A stretch of DNA of 64,000 nt from DASXKD01 sp963806145 (GTDB lineage: Bacteria; Actinomycetota; Actinomycetes; Streptosporangiales; Streptosporangiaceae), in assembly GCA_963806145.1 (NCBI GenBank), contig CAWDXD010000030.1:1-64000 (forward strand). The letters are read 5' to 3'. This document shows, piece by piece, positions 49,441 to 59,405 of this stretch; positions within the stretch are counted from its first letter, which is position 1; each line of letters begins with the position of its first letter. Made by a program: the position numbers and the translations under genes. The notes beneath the pieces were generated by a model. It worked only from the letters and a program-made list of their open reading frames with translations, did not search any database and had not been told where the DNA came from.

Positions 49441-50649
49441 ATGAACGGTGGCGGGCTGCCGCACGCCATTTCCAGCCCGCTGGCGGGCACGGTGAACCGG
49501 CACATCAGGTCCTGGCTGGTACCGGTCGGCGCGATCACGATCCTGGGCGTCGGCGCGGGGATGCTGGTGGACGACCGGCCGGCCGGGCTGGCCCTCCCGG
49601 TGTCCGCCGCGGTGCTGGTGCTCGCGTCCGCGTGCTGGGCGGTCGGGCTGAGCGAGCGTGTCCGCGACCCGCGGCTGGTCGTGTCCGCCCTGGTCGGGCT
49701 CGGGCTCTGCGCCGCGGGACTTGACTGGCCGCAGTCCGACGGCCCCGGGCTGGTGGTCGGGTTCATGGCGCTGGCAGGCCTGGCGCTGCGCGTCCCGCGC
49801 CTGGTCGCGCTGCTGGCCGCAATGCCGGTGGTGGTGGCGCTCGCCATCTCCGATGCGCACGAGGCGGTGAACCCGGCGAGCACCGTGCTGACCATCGCCA
49901 TGGCGGCGGCGTTCCTGTTCGTGACGTCGGCGCTGGCCGCGCTGAGCCGGGAGGGGCAGGACCGGGCCGAGGCGCTGCTCGCCCAGGAGGCGACCATCCG
50001 TGAGGTCAGGGAGCAGATGGCGGCGCTCGCCGAGCGGTCACGGCTGGCCAGGGAACTGCACGACATCCTGGCGCACTGCCTGTCCGGCTTGTCCGTGCAA
50101 CTGGAGGTGGCGCAGTTGCGCGCGCTCCAGACGGCGGCCGACGCCACGCTGGCCGGCCAGATCGGCTGCGCCAGGGAACTGGCCAGGGACGGGATGCTCA
50201 ACGCGCGCCGTGCGGTGCGCGCACTGCGGGGCGACGAGCTTGCCGAGGCGGCCCGGCTGCCGCAACTGGCGTCGGACACCGCCTCGGCGCTGGGGGTGCC
50301 GGTGACGGTGCGCGTCGAGGGGGCGCCGCGCTCGCTGGCCCCGGAGGCCGCGCTGACCGCCTACCGCACCGTGCAGGAGGCCCTCACCAACGTGGCCAAG
50401 CACGCCGGGCGGGGGGCCACCGCGTCGATCGTGCTGACCTGGGCGACCGACAGCCTGGACATCTCGGTCGCCGACCAGGGCGGCGAGCGGACGGCCGCCG
50501 CTGGCACGCCGGGCGGGTTCGGGCTGGCCGGCATGGCCGAACGCGCCGCGCTGCACGGCGGGCACGTGAAGGCCGGCCATTCCGGCGATGGCTTCACGGT
50601 CCGGGTACGGCTCCCGGTACGGTCCGCGCTGCACGGAGAGCGGCCATGA
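49441..50649 (+). CDS. NarL-type sensor histidine kinase (HisKA_3)
   Basis: About 402 aa. Five or so membrane spans fill the first 150 residues (SWLVPVGAITILGVGAGMLV and others) without a clear external sensor, then LARELHDILAHCLSGLSVQL (HisKA_3 H-box), YRTVQEALTNVAKHAGRGAT (N-box) and GGFGLAGMAERAALHGGHVK. Start uncertain: TTG at 49411 also fits; ATG at 49441 has AGGG 5 bp before. Coupled by ATGA to a LuxR-type regulator, its partner. Confidence 0.92.
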   Translation: MNGGGLPHAISSPLAGTVNRHIRSWLVPVGAITILGVGAGMLVDDRPAGLALPVSAAVLVLASACWAVGLSERVRDPRLVVSALVGLGLCAAGLDWPQSDGPGLVVGFMALAGLALRVPRLVALLAAMPVVVALAISDAHEAVNPASTVLTIAMAAAFLFVTSALAALSREGQDRAEALLAQEATIREVREQMAALAERSRLARELHDILAHCLSGLSVQLEVAQLRALQTAADATLAGQIGCARELARDGMLNARRAVRALRGDELAEAARLPQLASDTASALGVPVTVRVEGAPRSLAPEAALTAYRTVQEALTNVAKHAGRGATASIVLTWATDSLDISVADQGGERTAAAGTPGGFGLAGMAERAALHGGHVKAGHSGDGFTVRVRLPVRSALHGERP

Positions 50650-51344
50650 CCGGGGCGCAAGCGCCGCTGCGGGTGCTGGTGGCCGAGGACCAGAAGGTCG
50701 TCCGCGACGGGCTGGTCGCCCTGTTGCGGATGCTGCCCGGCATCGAGGTGGCCGGCGCGGCCGTGGACGGCGACGACGCGGTCAGGCAGGCACTGGCCCT
50801 GGCGCCGGACGTGGTGCTCATGGACCTGCACATGCCCGGCTGCGACGGGGTCGAGGCGACGCGCCGGCTCACCCGGGCGCGGCCGGACGTGCACGTCGTG
50901 GTGCTCACCAGTTACTCCGACGACGCGTCCGTGCTGGCCGCGCTGCGGGCCGGCGCCCGCGGCTTCCTCACCAAGGATGCCGGGGCCGCGGACATCCTCG
51001 AGGCGGTGTCGGCGGTGTCGCAGGGCAAGGCCCTGCTGGATCCCGGGATCCAGCGCCGCCTGGTGGAGGTCATCGTCAGCGGCGCGATACCTGAGGCGCC
51101 CGGCGCCGGAGCGGGGCAGGCCGGCGGCTGGCCGGACGGCGCGGGCAACGGCGGGCTGACCCGGCGCGAGGCGGAGGTGCTGGCCGAGATCGCGGCCGGG
51201 CTGTCCAACGGTGAGATCGCGGCCAAGCTGTTCATCTCCGACACCACGGTGAAGACCCACGTCAACCACCTGCTGGTGAAGACCGGGATGCGGGACCGGG
51301 CGCAGCTTGTCGGCTACGCCTACCGGCTCGGCCTGGCCCGCTGA
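50646..51344 (+). CDS. LuxR/NarL-family response regulator
   Basis: A 232-aa regulator: VLVAEDQKVVRDGLVALLRM, phospho-acceptor PDVVLMDLHMPGCDG, SYSDDASVLAALRAGARGFL with TKDA, and C-terminal HTH LTRREAEVLAEIAAGLSNGE with FISDTTVKTHVNHLLVKTGM. It is convergent with the lipoprotein/RND cluster 12 bp away, which it might control, though no operator was identified. Confidence 0.96.
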   Translation: MTGAQAPLRVLVAEDQKVVRDGLVALLRMLPGIEVAGAAVDGDDAVRQALALAPDVVLMDLHMPGCDGVEATRRLTRARPDVHVVVLTSYSDDASVLAALRAGARGFLTKDAGAADILEAVSAVSQGKALLDPGIQRRLVEVIVSGAIPEAPGAGAGQAGGWPDGAGNGGLTRREAEVLAEIAAGLSNGEIAAKLFISDTTVKTHVNHLLVKTGMRDRAQLVGYAYRLGLAR

Positions 51345-51355
51345 GCATGGCCGCC

Positions 51356-52264
51356 TCACCGGGCCGGGACGGCGTGCCCGGTGACCCGGTACACCTTGCT
51401 GATACCGAACGCCCGGTGATCCATGGCGATTACTTCCTGCGATACGGACGCCATCGCTGAGGAGCCCAGGTGGCGCACGCCGGCCAGGGTGAGGAACTCG
51501 CGGGAGTCCCCGCCGCGGGCGCCGACCCGGACCAGCCCGACTCCGGGGGAGTAGTACTTGATCTGATGCCCGCTGACCGGGTCGTTGGGGCTGGTCTCGT
51601 CGACCACCAGGACGTGCCGGAAGCACCCGGCGCGCATGCAGGTCACCTGCCCGGTGCTGGCCACCTTGGAGACGTCGTCGAACTCGATCGGCGGCACCAG
51701 CCCCTCGCGGTACTGGGCACCGACCGTGGGCCTGGCCAGCATGTGGATGCCGCCGTAGGCGTGGCCGGTGCCCCGGATCCAGGTGCTCGGCGCCCCGGCG
51801 AACCTGCCATGCTCGTACTCCTCGGGGTACTCCCCGAAGTTCCACACGTTCCCGGCGTCGTCCTGGGCGAAGAAGGCGAGTTCCTGCTCCTGGAGCTTGC
51901 CGTTCAGGAAGTCACGGTCCCAGGCGACCACCGTGGTCACGCCGTGGATCTTCTTGGTGAGGCCGCTGATCGTGAAGACGACGGTGTGCGGCCTGGTGCG
52001 GCCGCCCTCGGCCAGCGTCCCGGCGTAGCTGAACTCGGTCCCCGGCAGCAACGGGAACATCGGGTTGTCCACCTGCGCCGGCGCGGTAAACCGGTTTCGC
52101 CCGGCCTGGGCCGCCGCCGGGCTGGCCTTCGCCGCCGCGGCGGCCGTGCTGGGCCGCGGCGAAGCGGCCCGCTGGCCGGTGCCGTCCGAGCCGCACGCGG
52201 CCAGGGGCAGCGCACCGAGGGCACAGAGCACTGCGAGCGCCCGGGCGCGCGGTACGGAGAACAT
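51356..52264 (-). CDS. Lipoprotein of the RND cluster, unknown function
   Basis: A 302-aa protein with a lipobox (L21-A-A-C24, LPLAACGSD). After an Ala/Ser-rich linker comes a globular domain with NPMFPLLPGTEFSYAGTLAE, THTVVF-like strands, VVAWDRDFLNGKLQEQELAF, FAQDDAGNVWNFGEYPEEYE and YYSPGVGLVRV. Two cysteines, VTCMRAGCFRH, may form a disulfide. The start overlaps the RND gene stop by one base (TGATG), so it is translated with the pump. Similar proteins are found as uncharacterised actinobacterial lipoproteins. Confidence 0.78.
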   Translation of the reverse strand: MFSVPRARALAVLCALGALPLAACGSDGTGQRAASPRPSTAAAAAKASPAAAQAGRNRFTAPAQVDNPMFPLLPGTEFSYAGTLAEGGRTRPHTVVFTISGLTKKIHGVTTVVAWDRDFLNGKLQEQELAFFAQDDAGNVWNFGEYPEEYEHGRFAGAPSTWIRGTGHAYGGIHMLARPTVGAQYREGLVPPIEFDDVSKVASTGQVTCMRAGCFRHVLVVDETSPNDPVSGHQIKYYSPGVGLVRVGARGGDSREFLTLAGVRHLGSSAMASVSQEVIAMDHRAFGISKVYRVTGHAVPAR

Positions 52265-55200
52265 CAGTGGCTCCCTTCGGGCAGGACCAGGTCGGGGCGG
52301 CGCTCGCCGCCGTCCCGCTCCCGGCGGCTGCGGCCGAACCGCAGGTACAGGGAGGGGAGGACGAGCAGGTTGAGCAGGGTGGAGGTGGCGAGCCCGCCTA
52401 GGACGACCACCGCCAGCGGGTGCTCGATCTCGTGCCCAGGACGCTCGCCGAGCAGCACCAGCGGCACCAGGGCGAGGCCGGTCGCCAGCGACGTCATCAG
52501 GATCGGGGACAGCCGCTCGCGGGCGCCGCGGATCACCAGCGCGGTCCCGAACTCCATGCCCTCGTCCTGTTCCAGGTGCTGCCAGTGGTTGATCAGCAGG
52601 ATGCCGTTGCGCGCCGCGATGCCGAAGACCGTGAAGAAGCCGACCAGCGACCCGAGGGAGATGATCCCGCCGGTGGTCCATGCCGCGAGGATCCCGCCGA
52701 CCAGCGCCATCGGCAGCGTGACGAAGGCCAGCAGGGCCAGCCGCCAGCGGCGGAACGCCGCCTGCAGCAGGAGCAGGATCGCCACGCCCGCGATGAGCGA
52801 GGACTGCAGCAGCCGCGCCTGTGCGGCCTGCCGCTCCTTGAACTCGCCGAGGACCTCGACGTGGTACCCGCGGTTCAGGTGGACGGCGGCCAGCTTGCGG
52901 TTGATGTCACTGACCACCGCGCCCAGGTCGCGCCCGGACACCGACGCGCCCACGTCCAGGTACCGGGAGTCGCCCTGCCGGTCGATGGCGTTGGGGTTGG
53001 GCTGCAGCGCCACCGTCGCGACCGAGCCGAGCCGGACGTGCCTGCCGGAGGGAGTGTCGATGGGCAGGTTTTCCACGTCGGTGAAGCTGTGCCGGACCGA
53101 ATCGGGGCTCCACACCACGACGTCATAGGCCTTGCCGGCGCGGAAGATGTCACCGACCTCCTCACCCGCCACCAGGGTGGCGGCGTCCCGGCGGACATCG
53201 CCCGGCTTGAGGCCGTGCCGCTCCGCCTTGGCCAGGTTGACGGTCACGTTCACCTGCGGGACGTCGCTGGAGATGTCCCGGTGCGCGTCCGCCACGCCCG
53301 GCACGGACTGCACCAGCGCGAGTATCTGGTCGGACGTCCGGCGCAGCGTCGGCAGGTCCTCGCCGTAGGTGCGCACGATGATCGGCTCCTTGGCGCCGGT
53401 GAGCACCTCCTGGATCCGCTCGTCCAGGTAGGTCTGGACCTCACGGAACAGGCCGGGATACCCGTTGGTGACCCGCTGGATGCGGTCCAGGGTGGCGGTG
53501 TAGTCGGCACCGGGGGACAGGCTGATCCAGATCTCGCCCAGGTTCACCCCCGCGACCTCCTCGCCGAGCAGGGCCTGGCCGATGTGCGCGCCCGCGCTGC
53601 GGACCCCGGGGACGGCCAGCAGCTCCCGGCTGATCTTCGTGGTGGACCGCTCCATCTCGGCCGTCGAGGTCCCCGGCGGCGCGACCCAGTGGATGAGGAA
53701 GTCGCGTTCCTTGAAACCGGGGAACAGGGACTGGCCGAGGTGCGGGTATATGCCGATGCCGACGACCGTCACCAGCGCGAACGTGAGGTATGCGGCCACG
53801 GGGCGGACGACGATCCGGCGCAGCCCGGCGGTGTAGACCCGCTGCAGCCAGGTGACAAGCGGGGACTTACGGCGCTCGATGTGGGCGCCCCGGAGCAGCA
53901 GCAGGGACAACGCCGGGGTCACGGTGAGCGCGACGGCCATCGACGCGACGATCGCCAGCGTGTAGGAGATCGCCAGCGGCCGGAAGAACGCCCCGGTGAG
54001 CCCGGTCAGCAGGAACACCGGGATCGACGCCGCCACCACGATGAACGTGGCGTACACGATCGGGCTGCGCACTTCCAGGCAGGCGCGGAGGATCACCGCC
54101 GCGGCCGGTCTCGTGCCCCCGCTGAGCCGTTCCTCGCGCAGCCGCCTGGTGATGTTCTCCACGTCGATGATCGCGTCGTCCACCACCGCGCCCAGCGCGA
54201 TCACCAGTCCGGCCAGCGTCATCGTGTTGATCGTCGCGCCGCGCCAGTAGAGCACGAGCATCGTGGCGATCAGGGACAGCGGGATCGTCAGCAGGCTGAT
54301 CAGGGCGACCCGCCACTCGAAAAGGAACAGCGCCAGGATCAGCACGACCAGGCCGAAGCCCAGCACCAGGGCCTGGGTGAGGTTGGATATGGCCAGCTTG
54401 ACGAAGTCGGCCTGCCGGAACACATGGGTGTCGAACTTGATGCCACGCATGCCGGGCTGCAGTTCCTTGAGCGCCTGCTCGACCCCGGCGGTCATCTGCA
54501 GGCTGTTGGCCCAGGGAAGCTTTTCCACCACGAGCAGCAGGCCCGGCTTGCCGTCGATGATCGCGTCGCCGATCAGCGGCTGGTGCTCGACCGCGACGGT
54601 CGCCACGTCACCGAGCCGGACCGAGCCAGGCTTTGTCTCGGCGACCGGAGCCTGCGCCAGGTCGTGAGCGGTCACCACGGGCAGCACGTTCCGGACGCCG
54701 ATCCGCTGGTTCGGCGTCTCCATCGCCCCGCCGGTGCCGATCACCGCGCCGGTGGAGAACCGCAGCAGCCCCGAGTCCACCGCGTCCGAGGTCGTCTGCA
54801 TCACCTGGTCCAGCGACACCCCCGCCGCCCGCATCTTGGCCGGCTCGGCCTGCACCGCCATGAGATGCAGGCGCTCGTTCCAGATCGCGACGTTGGCCAC
54901 CCCCGGCACCCGCAGCAGCCGGGCACGGATCGTCCAGTACGCGGTCATCGACATGTCGATAAGTGAATGGGTGCTTGAGGTCATGCCGACCTGCATGGCC
55001 CGCCCGGTCGCGGACACCGGGGCCAGCATGACCGGCGGCGCCGCCCAGGTGGGCAGGCTCGGCGATACCGTGGCCAGCCGTTCCTGGACAAGCTGCCGGG
55101 CGCGCAGCATGTCGGTGCCCGGCTTGAACAGCACCTCGATCGACGACAACTGCGGCACCGACTTCGACCGCAGGTCATCCAGGCCCTGGATGCCGTTCAG

Positions 55201-55488
55201 CGACGCCTCGATCGGCACCGTGACCAACTGCTCAACGTCGGAGGTGGACAGCCCGACGCAGGCGGTCTGGATCAGCACCCGCGGCGGGGCGAACTCGGGG
55301 AACACGTCCACGTGCATGTTCGGCAGGACCGTCACGCCCAGCACGATCATGCCGGCCGCCGCGGCGACGACCAGGTGGCGGCACCTCAGGCTGGAGCCGA
55401 CGATCCAGCGCATCAGCGTCCGTGGCTCGTCCCGGCCGGGCGTGGCGGGGGGCGGGCCGCCGCCACGCCCGGGCTCGGCGGTGGTCAT
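52264..55488 (-). CDS. RND efflux permease, heavy-metal (CusA/CzcA) type, copy 1
   Basis: A 1,074-aa pump with 12 expected spans and two large porter loops. The N-terminus MRWIVGSSLRCRHLVVAAAA after a 25-residue hydrophilic leader, VDVFPEFAPPRVLIQTACVG, VTVPIEASLNGIQGLDDLRS, the proton-relay segment LAGLVIALGAVVDDAIIDVE (two Asp in helix 4) and the late GSLVGFFTVFGIAARNGILL are diagnostic. In Gram-negatives it needs an adaptor and outer-membrane channel; none of the latter is here. It overlaps the adaptor-like lipoprotein gene (ATGA) and the lipoprotein downstream. Confidence 0.93.
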   Translation of the reverse strand: MTTAEPGRGGGPPPATPGRDEPRTLMRWIVGSSLRCRHLVVAAAAGMIVLGVTVLPNMHVDVFPEFAPPRVLIQTACVGLSTSDVEQLVTVPIEASLNGIQGLDDLRSKSVPQLSSIEVLFKPGTDMLRARQLVQERLATVSPSLPTWAAPPVMLAPVSATGRAMQVGMTSSTHSLIDMSMTAYWTIRARLLRVPGVANVAIWNERLHLMAVQAEPAKMRAAGVSLDQVMQTTSDAVDSGLLRFSTGAVIGTGGAMETPNQRIGVRNVLPVVTAHDLAQAPVAETKPGSVRLGDVATVAVEHQPLIGDAIIDGKPGLLLVVEKLPWANSLQMTAGVEQALKELQPGMRGIKFDTHVFRQADFVKLAISNLTQALVLGFGLVVLILALFLFEWRVALISLLTIPLSLIATMLVLYWRGATINTMTLAGLVIALGAVVDDAIIDVENITRRLREERLSGGTRPAAAVILRACLEVRSPIVYATFIVVAASIPVFLLTGLTGAFFRPLAISYTLAIVASMAVALTVTPALSLLLLRGAHIERRKSPLVTWLQRVYTAGLRRIVVRPVAAYLTFALVTVVGIGIYPHLGQSLFPGFKERDFLIHWVAPPGTSTAEMERSTTKISRELLAVPGVRSAGAHIGQALLGEEVAGVNLGEIWISLSPGADYTATLDRIQRVTNGYPGLFREVQTYLDERIQEVLTGAKEPIIVRTYGEDLPTLRRTSDQILALVQSVPGVADAHRDISSDVPQVNVTVNLAKAERHGLKPGDVRRDAATLVAGEEVGDIFRAGKAYDVVVWSPDSVRHSFTDVENLPIDTPSGRHVRLGSVATVALQPNPNAIDRQGDSRYLDVGASVSGRDLGAVVSDINRKLAAVHLNRGYHVEVLGEFKERQAAQARLLQSSLIAGVAILLLLQAAFRRWRLALLAFVTLPMALVGGILAAWTTGGIISLGSLVGFFTVFGIAARNGILLINHWQHLEQDEGMEFGTALVIRGARERLSPILMTSLATGLALVPLVLLGERPGHEIEHPLAVVVLGGLATSTLLNLLVLPSLYLRFGRSRRERDGGERRPDLVLPEGSH

Positions 55489-55943
55489 TCCTCACCGCTG
55501 ATGTTGTATTCGGTGCCGAGCAGTTCGGGTGCTCCCACCGTCACCACCGCGGCACCGGGTGCCGGCCCCGCGGTGAGCACCGCGGTGCTGCCCCGGATCG
55601 CTCCGACGGTGATCCGCTGGCGGACGAAGGTCCGAGGCCCGGTGTTCACGAAGGCCCAGGTGGAACCATCGTTGTCGTAGACCACCGCCGAATAGGGGAT
55701 GAGCCGGTACGTCCCGCGCCGGCCATCGAGGGACGCGTGCGCCGTCCGCACCGCCACGGTCGTGATGCCGAGCCGCTGGATGGCCTGCTGGGTCAGCCTG
55801 AGCTGCTTGACCGCGGAGCCCGGGATGGACTTGACCGTGGCCGGCGGCGGGTCCTCGTGGGCACTGGCCACGCTGCAGCCGGTCAGCAGGGCGACGGCCG
55901 CGACGGCCGCGGAAGCGAGGGAGGCGGGCCTCTTGGTGAGCAT
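55485..55943 (-). CDS. Minimal adaptor-like lipoprotein (C-terminal RND-adaptor domain only)
   Basis: A 152-aa lipoprotein (lipobox L20-T-G-C23). The mature part, LTQQAIQRLGITTVAVRTAH, then LIPYSAVVYDNDGSTWAFVN, TFVRQRITVGAIRGSTAVLT and GAAVVTVGAPELLGTEYNIS, resembles the membrane-proximal domain of CusB/HlyD-type adaptors (YSAVxYDxxGxTWVY...LLGTEY). The coiled-coil hairpin and lipoyl domains are absent. Coupled by ATGA to RND copy 1. It probably caps the pump on the outer face. Confidence 0.72.
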   Translation of the reverse strand: MLTKRPASLASAAVAAVALLTGCSVASAHEDPPPATVKSIPGSAVKQLRLTQQAIQRLGITTVAVRTAHASLDGRRGTYRLIPYSAVVYDNDGSTWAFVNTGPRTFVRQRITVGAIRGSTAVLTAGPAPGAAVVTVGAPELLGTEYNISGEE

Positions 55944-55975
55944 GGACGGGTTCCCTTCGGTTCGTCACGGCGTCG

Positions 55976-58900
55976 TCAGCCGGGCGTGGTCCCGGCGGCC
56001 GGCCGGGGGGTCGTAACCTCCGGTGCCGTGGGCCGGGGTTCCGGCTGCGCCGGACGGAGGCCTGACTGCTCCGGCCGCGGCCGGTCGGCGGTGCCGAGCA
56101 GCAACGCGGGAAGCACGAACAACTGGACCAGCAGCAGGCTCACCAGCCCGCCGAGCATCGTGACCGCCAGCGGGTGCAGGAACTCCAGGCCCGGCCGGGT
56201 GCCGAGGACGGCTACCGGTGCCAGCACGCCCGCGGTGATCAGCACCGACTGGAGAACCGGGACCGTGCGTTCCCTGGCCACCTCGAGCACCGCCGCCGGG
56301 CCGGCCGTCCCCGCCTGCTCGCGTGCCCGGATCCGGTAGCCGAGCAGGATGCTGGCGCGGATCGCGAGCGCGAGCACGGCGAGCAGGCCGGCCAGCGAGC
56401 CGATGCTCCACAGCCCTCCGGCCAGCGGCGCGGTGAGCACCCCGCCCGCCACGGACAGGGGCAGCGAGAGCATCAGCAGCCCGGCCCGCCGCCAGCTCGC
56501 CACCGCGGCCTGGAGCAGCAGGAAGATGCCGACGAGCGCGGCAGCCATGTAGCCAAGGGCGCGCAGCAGGCCGGCCTGGGCGGCGGCCGCGTTGCCGAAC
56601 ACCTCCGCGTGGTACTCATACGGCATCGGCACCGCCGCAAGGCGCTGTTTCACCGCGTCGACGGCCGCCGCCGGGTCGCCGGTGACCTTCGCCGCTACCT
56701 CGACATCGCGGAGCACGTCGTCGTGCGTGATGGCGGTCGGCTCGGGGCGGATGGCGACCGTGGCCACGTTCTTGAGCGGCACCATCCGGCCGGTGGGCGT
56801 GCCGATCAGCAGGTTCCCCAGTTCGGTCAGGTCGCTGCGGCTGCCGGGGTTTCCCCAGACCACCACGTCGAAGATCTTCGACTGCTCGTACAGGTTGCCG
56901 ACGATCAGGCCCGACGTCAGCGTGGTGGCCTCCCGGCGGACGTCACCGGGCCGCAGCCCGTACCGCTGCGCGGCCGCTAGCTTGACCCGGACGTCCAGGG
57001 TGGGCTGGCGCGGGGTGAGCCGGACCGTCGTCGCGGCCAGCCCGGGCACCCCGGCCAGCATCGCCCGCACCTGCTGCGCCTTGTGCTGCAGCACGTCCAG
57101 GTCGGGCCCGTAGACCCGGACGACAAGGTCGTCCGCCTGATCGGACGCCACCTGGGCGATCCGGGTGGCCGGGTAGTCGACCAGGTGGGTCTGGACCCCG
57201 GCGTAGCCGTGCATCGCCGCCTGGATCGCGGACTTGCTGCGGTCGTAGTCAGCGGCGCCGTCCAGGCTGACCCAGATCTCGGCGGAGTTGACGTTGACGA
57301 GCTGGTCGGAGCTGATGGCCCGGCCGACATGCGCGCCCACGCTGCTGACGCCGGGTATCGCCCGCACCTCCCGGCTCGCGGCGGCGGTGATCCGGTCCAT
57401 CTCCGGCAGCGAGGTACCCGGGACGGTCCGCAGTTGCAGCAGGAGGTTGTGGTCCTGCAGCGTGGGCAGCAGCGAACGGCCGCCGATCTGGGGCACGCAG
57501 GCCAGCGCGGCGATGGCGAGCACCCCGGCGAACGCCCAGGCGCGGCGGGGGCGGCCGATCGGGCCCGCCAGCCTGTGGTCGAAGAAGCTCTTCACGACCC
57601 GGGCGAACGGCCCCTCCCGGCGCGCGCTGTCCCCGCGCAACAACAGGACGGTGAGGGCCGGCGTCAGGGTGAACGCGACCAGCATCGACGCGAGCAGCGC
57701 CAGGGCGTAGGTGAGCACAAGCGGGCGGCTGAAGGCGGTGGCGAGCGGGCCGAGGAACAGGAACGGCGCCAGCGCCAGCAGGATCGCCAGGGTGGCGTAC
57801 CCCAGCGGCCGGCGCGCCGCGGCGAACGCCTCAATCACCGGGCCCCCGGCTCTGACCGAGTCCAGGTCGGTGACCACGTCATCGATCACCAGCGACAGGG
57901 CGGCGGCGAGCCCGAGCAGCGTGACGGCGGTGAAGGTGGCCCCCGTCAGGAGCAGGGCACAGACCGCCACCATGAGCGATACCGGCACCACGATCAGGGC
58001 CACGACGGCCGCCCGCCAGGACGCCAGCAGCACAAGCATCGCTGCGAGCGCGACGGCGAGCGCGATCAGCGCGACGGTCCCGGCGTTGCCCAGGGCCGTC
58101 TGGATGTAGCTGGCCGGGCGGTAGACGTTCGAGTCGATCGTGATGCCCTTCAGGCCCGGTGTCATGTCGTGCAGCGCGGCCTCGATGCCCCTGGTGACCT
58201 CGAGGGTGTTCGCGCCGGGGAACTTGTCGATGGCAAGCAGCAGGCCCCCGGTGTGCGGGGCGACGGCGTCCCCGATCAGCGGCTGGTGGTTCTCCACCAC
58301 CGCGGTGACGTCGCCGAGCCGCAGCACGTGCTGCCGGGGGCTTTCGACCGGGACCTCGGCGAGCTGCGCCGGGTCGGAGATCGGGGAGATGTGCTGGATC
58401 GAGAGGCGCTGGTTGGGTGACTCGACGAAGCCGCCGGTCCCCGGTGTGGACGCCTCGACGAACGTCAGCGGCGACACCCACAGGGCGTTGCCCGCGGTCT
58501 TGATCACCTGGGTGAGCGTGACGTGCTGGGCCTGGAGCCGGTGCGGATCCACCTGGACCTGAAGCTGGCGGTCGCGCTGGCCGTAAATGGACACGTTCGC
58601 CACGCCGGGCACGCCCATCAGGCGGGGCCGGATCTTCCACCGGGCCAGCACGGACATCTCCACCGGCGAGACGGTCCCGGACGACAGCCCGACCATGGCG
58701 ACCCGGCTGGCCGACGCCAGCGGCTGGATCATGATCGGCGGGCTGCCGACGTTGGGCAGGGCGTGCGCCTGGGTCATCCGCTCCTGCACCATCTGCCGCG
58801 CGGCGTACAGGTTGGTACCCGGCTGGAAGGTCAGGTCGATCGCGGACAGGCCGGGCATCGAGGATGAGTGGATCCGGTCCAGCCACGGCACGCCGTTCAG

Positions 58901-59116
58901 CAGGTCCTGCTCCAGCGGCACGGTGATGAGCTGCTCGACCTCGGCGGCGGACAGGCCGAGCGCTTCGGTCTGGATCTGCACCGCCGGGGGAGTGAACTCG
59001 GGGTAGACGTCGACGGGCGCGGACCTTAGCTGCGCGATCCCGAACACCACGACCCCGAGGGCCAGCGCCACTACCAGACGCCAGAACCGCAGGCCAGAGC
59101 CAAGAATCCAGCGCAT
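55976..59116 (-). CDS. RND efflux permease, heavy-metal (CusA/CzcA) type, copy 2
   Basis: A 1,046-aa pump that parallels copy 1: MRWILGSGLRFWRLVVALAL, VDVYPEFTPPAVQIQTEALG, VTVPLEQDLLNGVPWLDRIH, helix-4 LGLAAALSLVIDDVVTDLDS (paired Asp) and SIGSLAGLLAVLALAIRASI. It is somewhat more divergent: the helix-4 segment and the late RNGILL segment (here RASILL) deviate from the consensus. It ends with a Pro-rich tail. 32 bp separate it from the mini-adaptor, so the order pump 2, adaptor, pump 1, lipoprotein forms one transcript. Confidence 0.9.
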   Translation of the reverse strand: MRWILGSGLRFWRLVVALALGVVVFGIAQLRSAPVDVYPEFTPPAVQIQTEALGLSAAEVEQLITVPLEQDLLNGVPWLDRIHSSSMPGLSAIDLTFQPGTNLYAARQMVQERMTQAHALPNVGSPPIMIQPLASASRVAMVGLSSGTVSPVEMSVLARWKIRPRLMGVPGVANVSIYGQRDRQLQVQVDPHRLQAQHVTLTQVIKTAGNALWVSPLTFVEASTPGTGGFVESPNQRLSIQHISPISDPAQLAEVPVESPRQHVLRLGDVTAVVENHQPLIGDAVAPHTGGLLLAIDKFPGANTLEVTRGIEAALHDMTPGLKGITIDSNVYRPASYIQTALGNAGTVALIALAVALAAMLVLLASWRAAVVALIVVPVSLMVAVCALLLTGATFTAVTLLGLAAALSLVIDDVVTDLDSVRAGGPVIEAFAAARRPLGYATLAILLALAPFLFLGPLATAFSRPLVLTYALALLASMLVAFTLTPALTVLLLRGDSARREGPFARVVKSFFDHRLAGPIGRPRRAWAFAGVLAIAALACVPQIGGRSLLPTLQDHNLLLQLRTVPGTSLPEMDRITAAASREVRAIPGVSSVGAHVGRAISSDQLVNVNSAEIWVSLDGAADYDRSKSAIQAAMHGYAGVQTHLVDYPATRIAQVASDQADDLVVRVYGPDLDVLQHKAQQVRAMLAGVPGLAATTVRLTPRQPTLDVRVKLAAAQRYGLRPGDVRREATTLTSGLIVGNLYEQSKIFDVVVWGNPGSRSDLTELGNLLIGTPTGRMVPLKNVATVAIRPEPTAITHDDVLRDVEVAAKVTGDPAAAVDAVKQRLAAVPMPYEYHAEVFGNAAAAQAGLLRALGYMAAALVGIFLLLQAAVASWRRAGLLMLSLPLSVAGGVLTAPLAGGLWSIGSLAGLLAVLALAIRASILLGYRIRAREQAGTAGPAAVLEVARERTVPVLQSVLITAGVLAPVAVLGTRPGLEFLHPLAVTMLGGLVSLLLVQLFVLPALLLGTADRPRPEQSGLRPAQPEPRPTAPEVTTPRPAAGTTPG

Positions 59117-59405
59117 AACGGCACAACCTCCCCATCGGCGGTGATGCCCTTGGAACGCTAGGTTCGCGGGTGCCCGGGGACATCCGCGCGGGGGTGGAGA
59201 GCGGGTGGATTCGCGCCTCCTCCTCCGGGTGGACGGGCGGCCGGGTCATTTCGTCCCGCAGGGCGTGAACTTTTTCCGGGGCGACCGCGTTGATTCGTAC
59301 GTACGGGGGAACGTCACGGCCCGGCCGCCAGGTCACGGGCGGCAACGGCCGGGCGAGACCGGCGAGCGGAGCCGTTGGTCTTGGTAGCGACATCTGGGGG
59401 TCGCG

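Noticed and set aside
52420..54966. 848-codon plus-strand open frame opposite RND copy 1
   Set aside because: Arg/His/Gln-rich antisense artefact of G/C third positions; the RND protein is fully convincing.
59205..59387. 60-codon plus-strand frame upstream of the CBS remnant
   Set aside because: No ribosome site, no recognisable motif, composition like non-coding DNA; the 59117-59405 gap is left unassigned.
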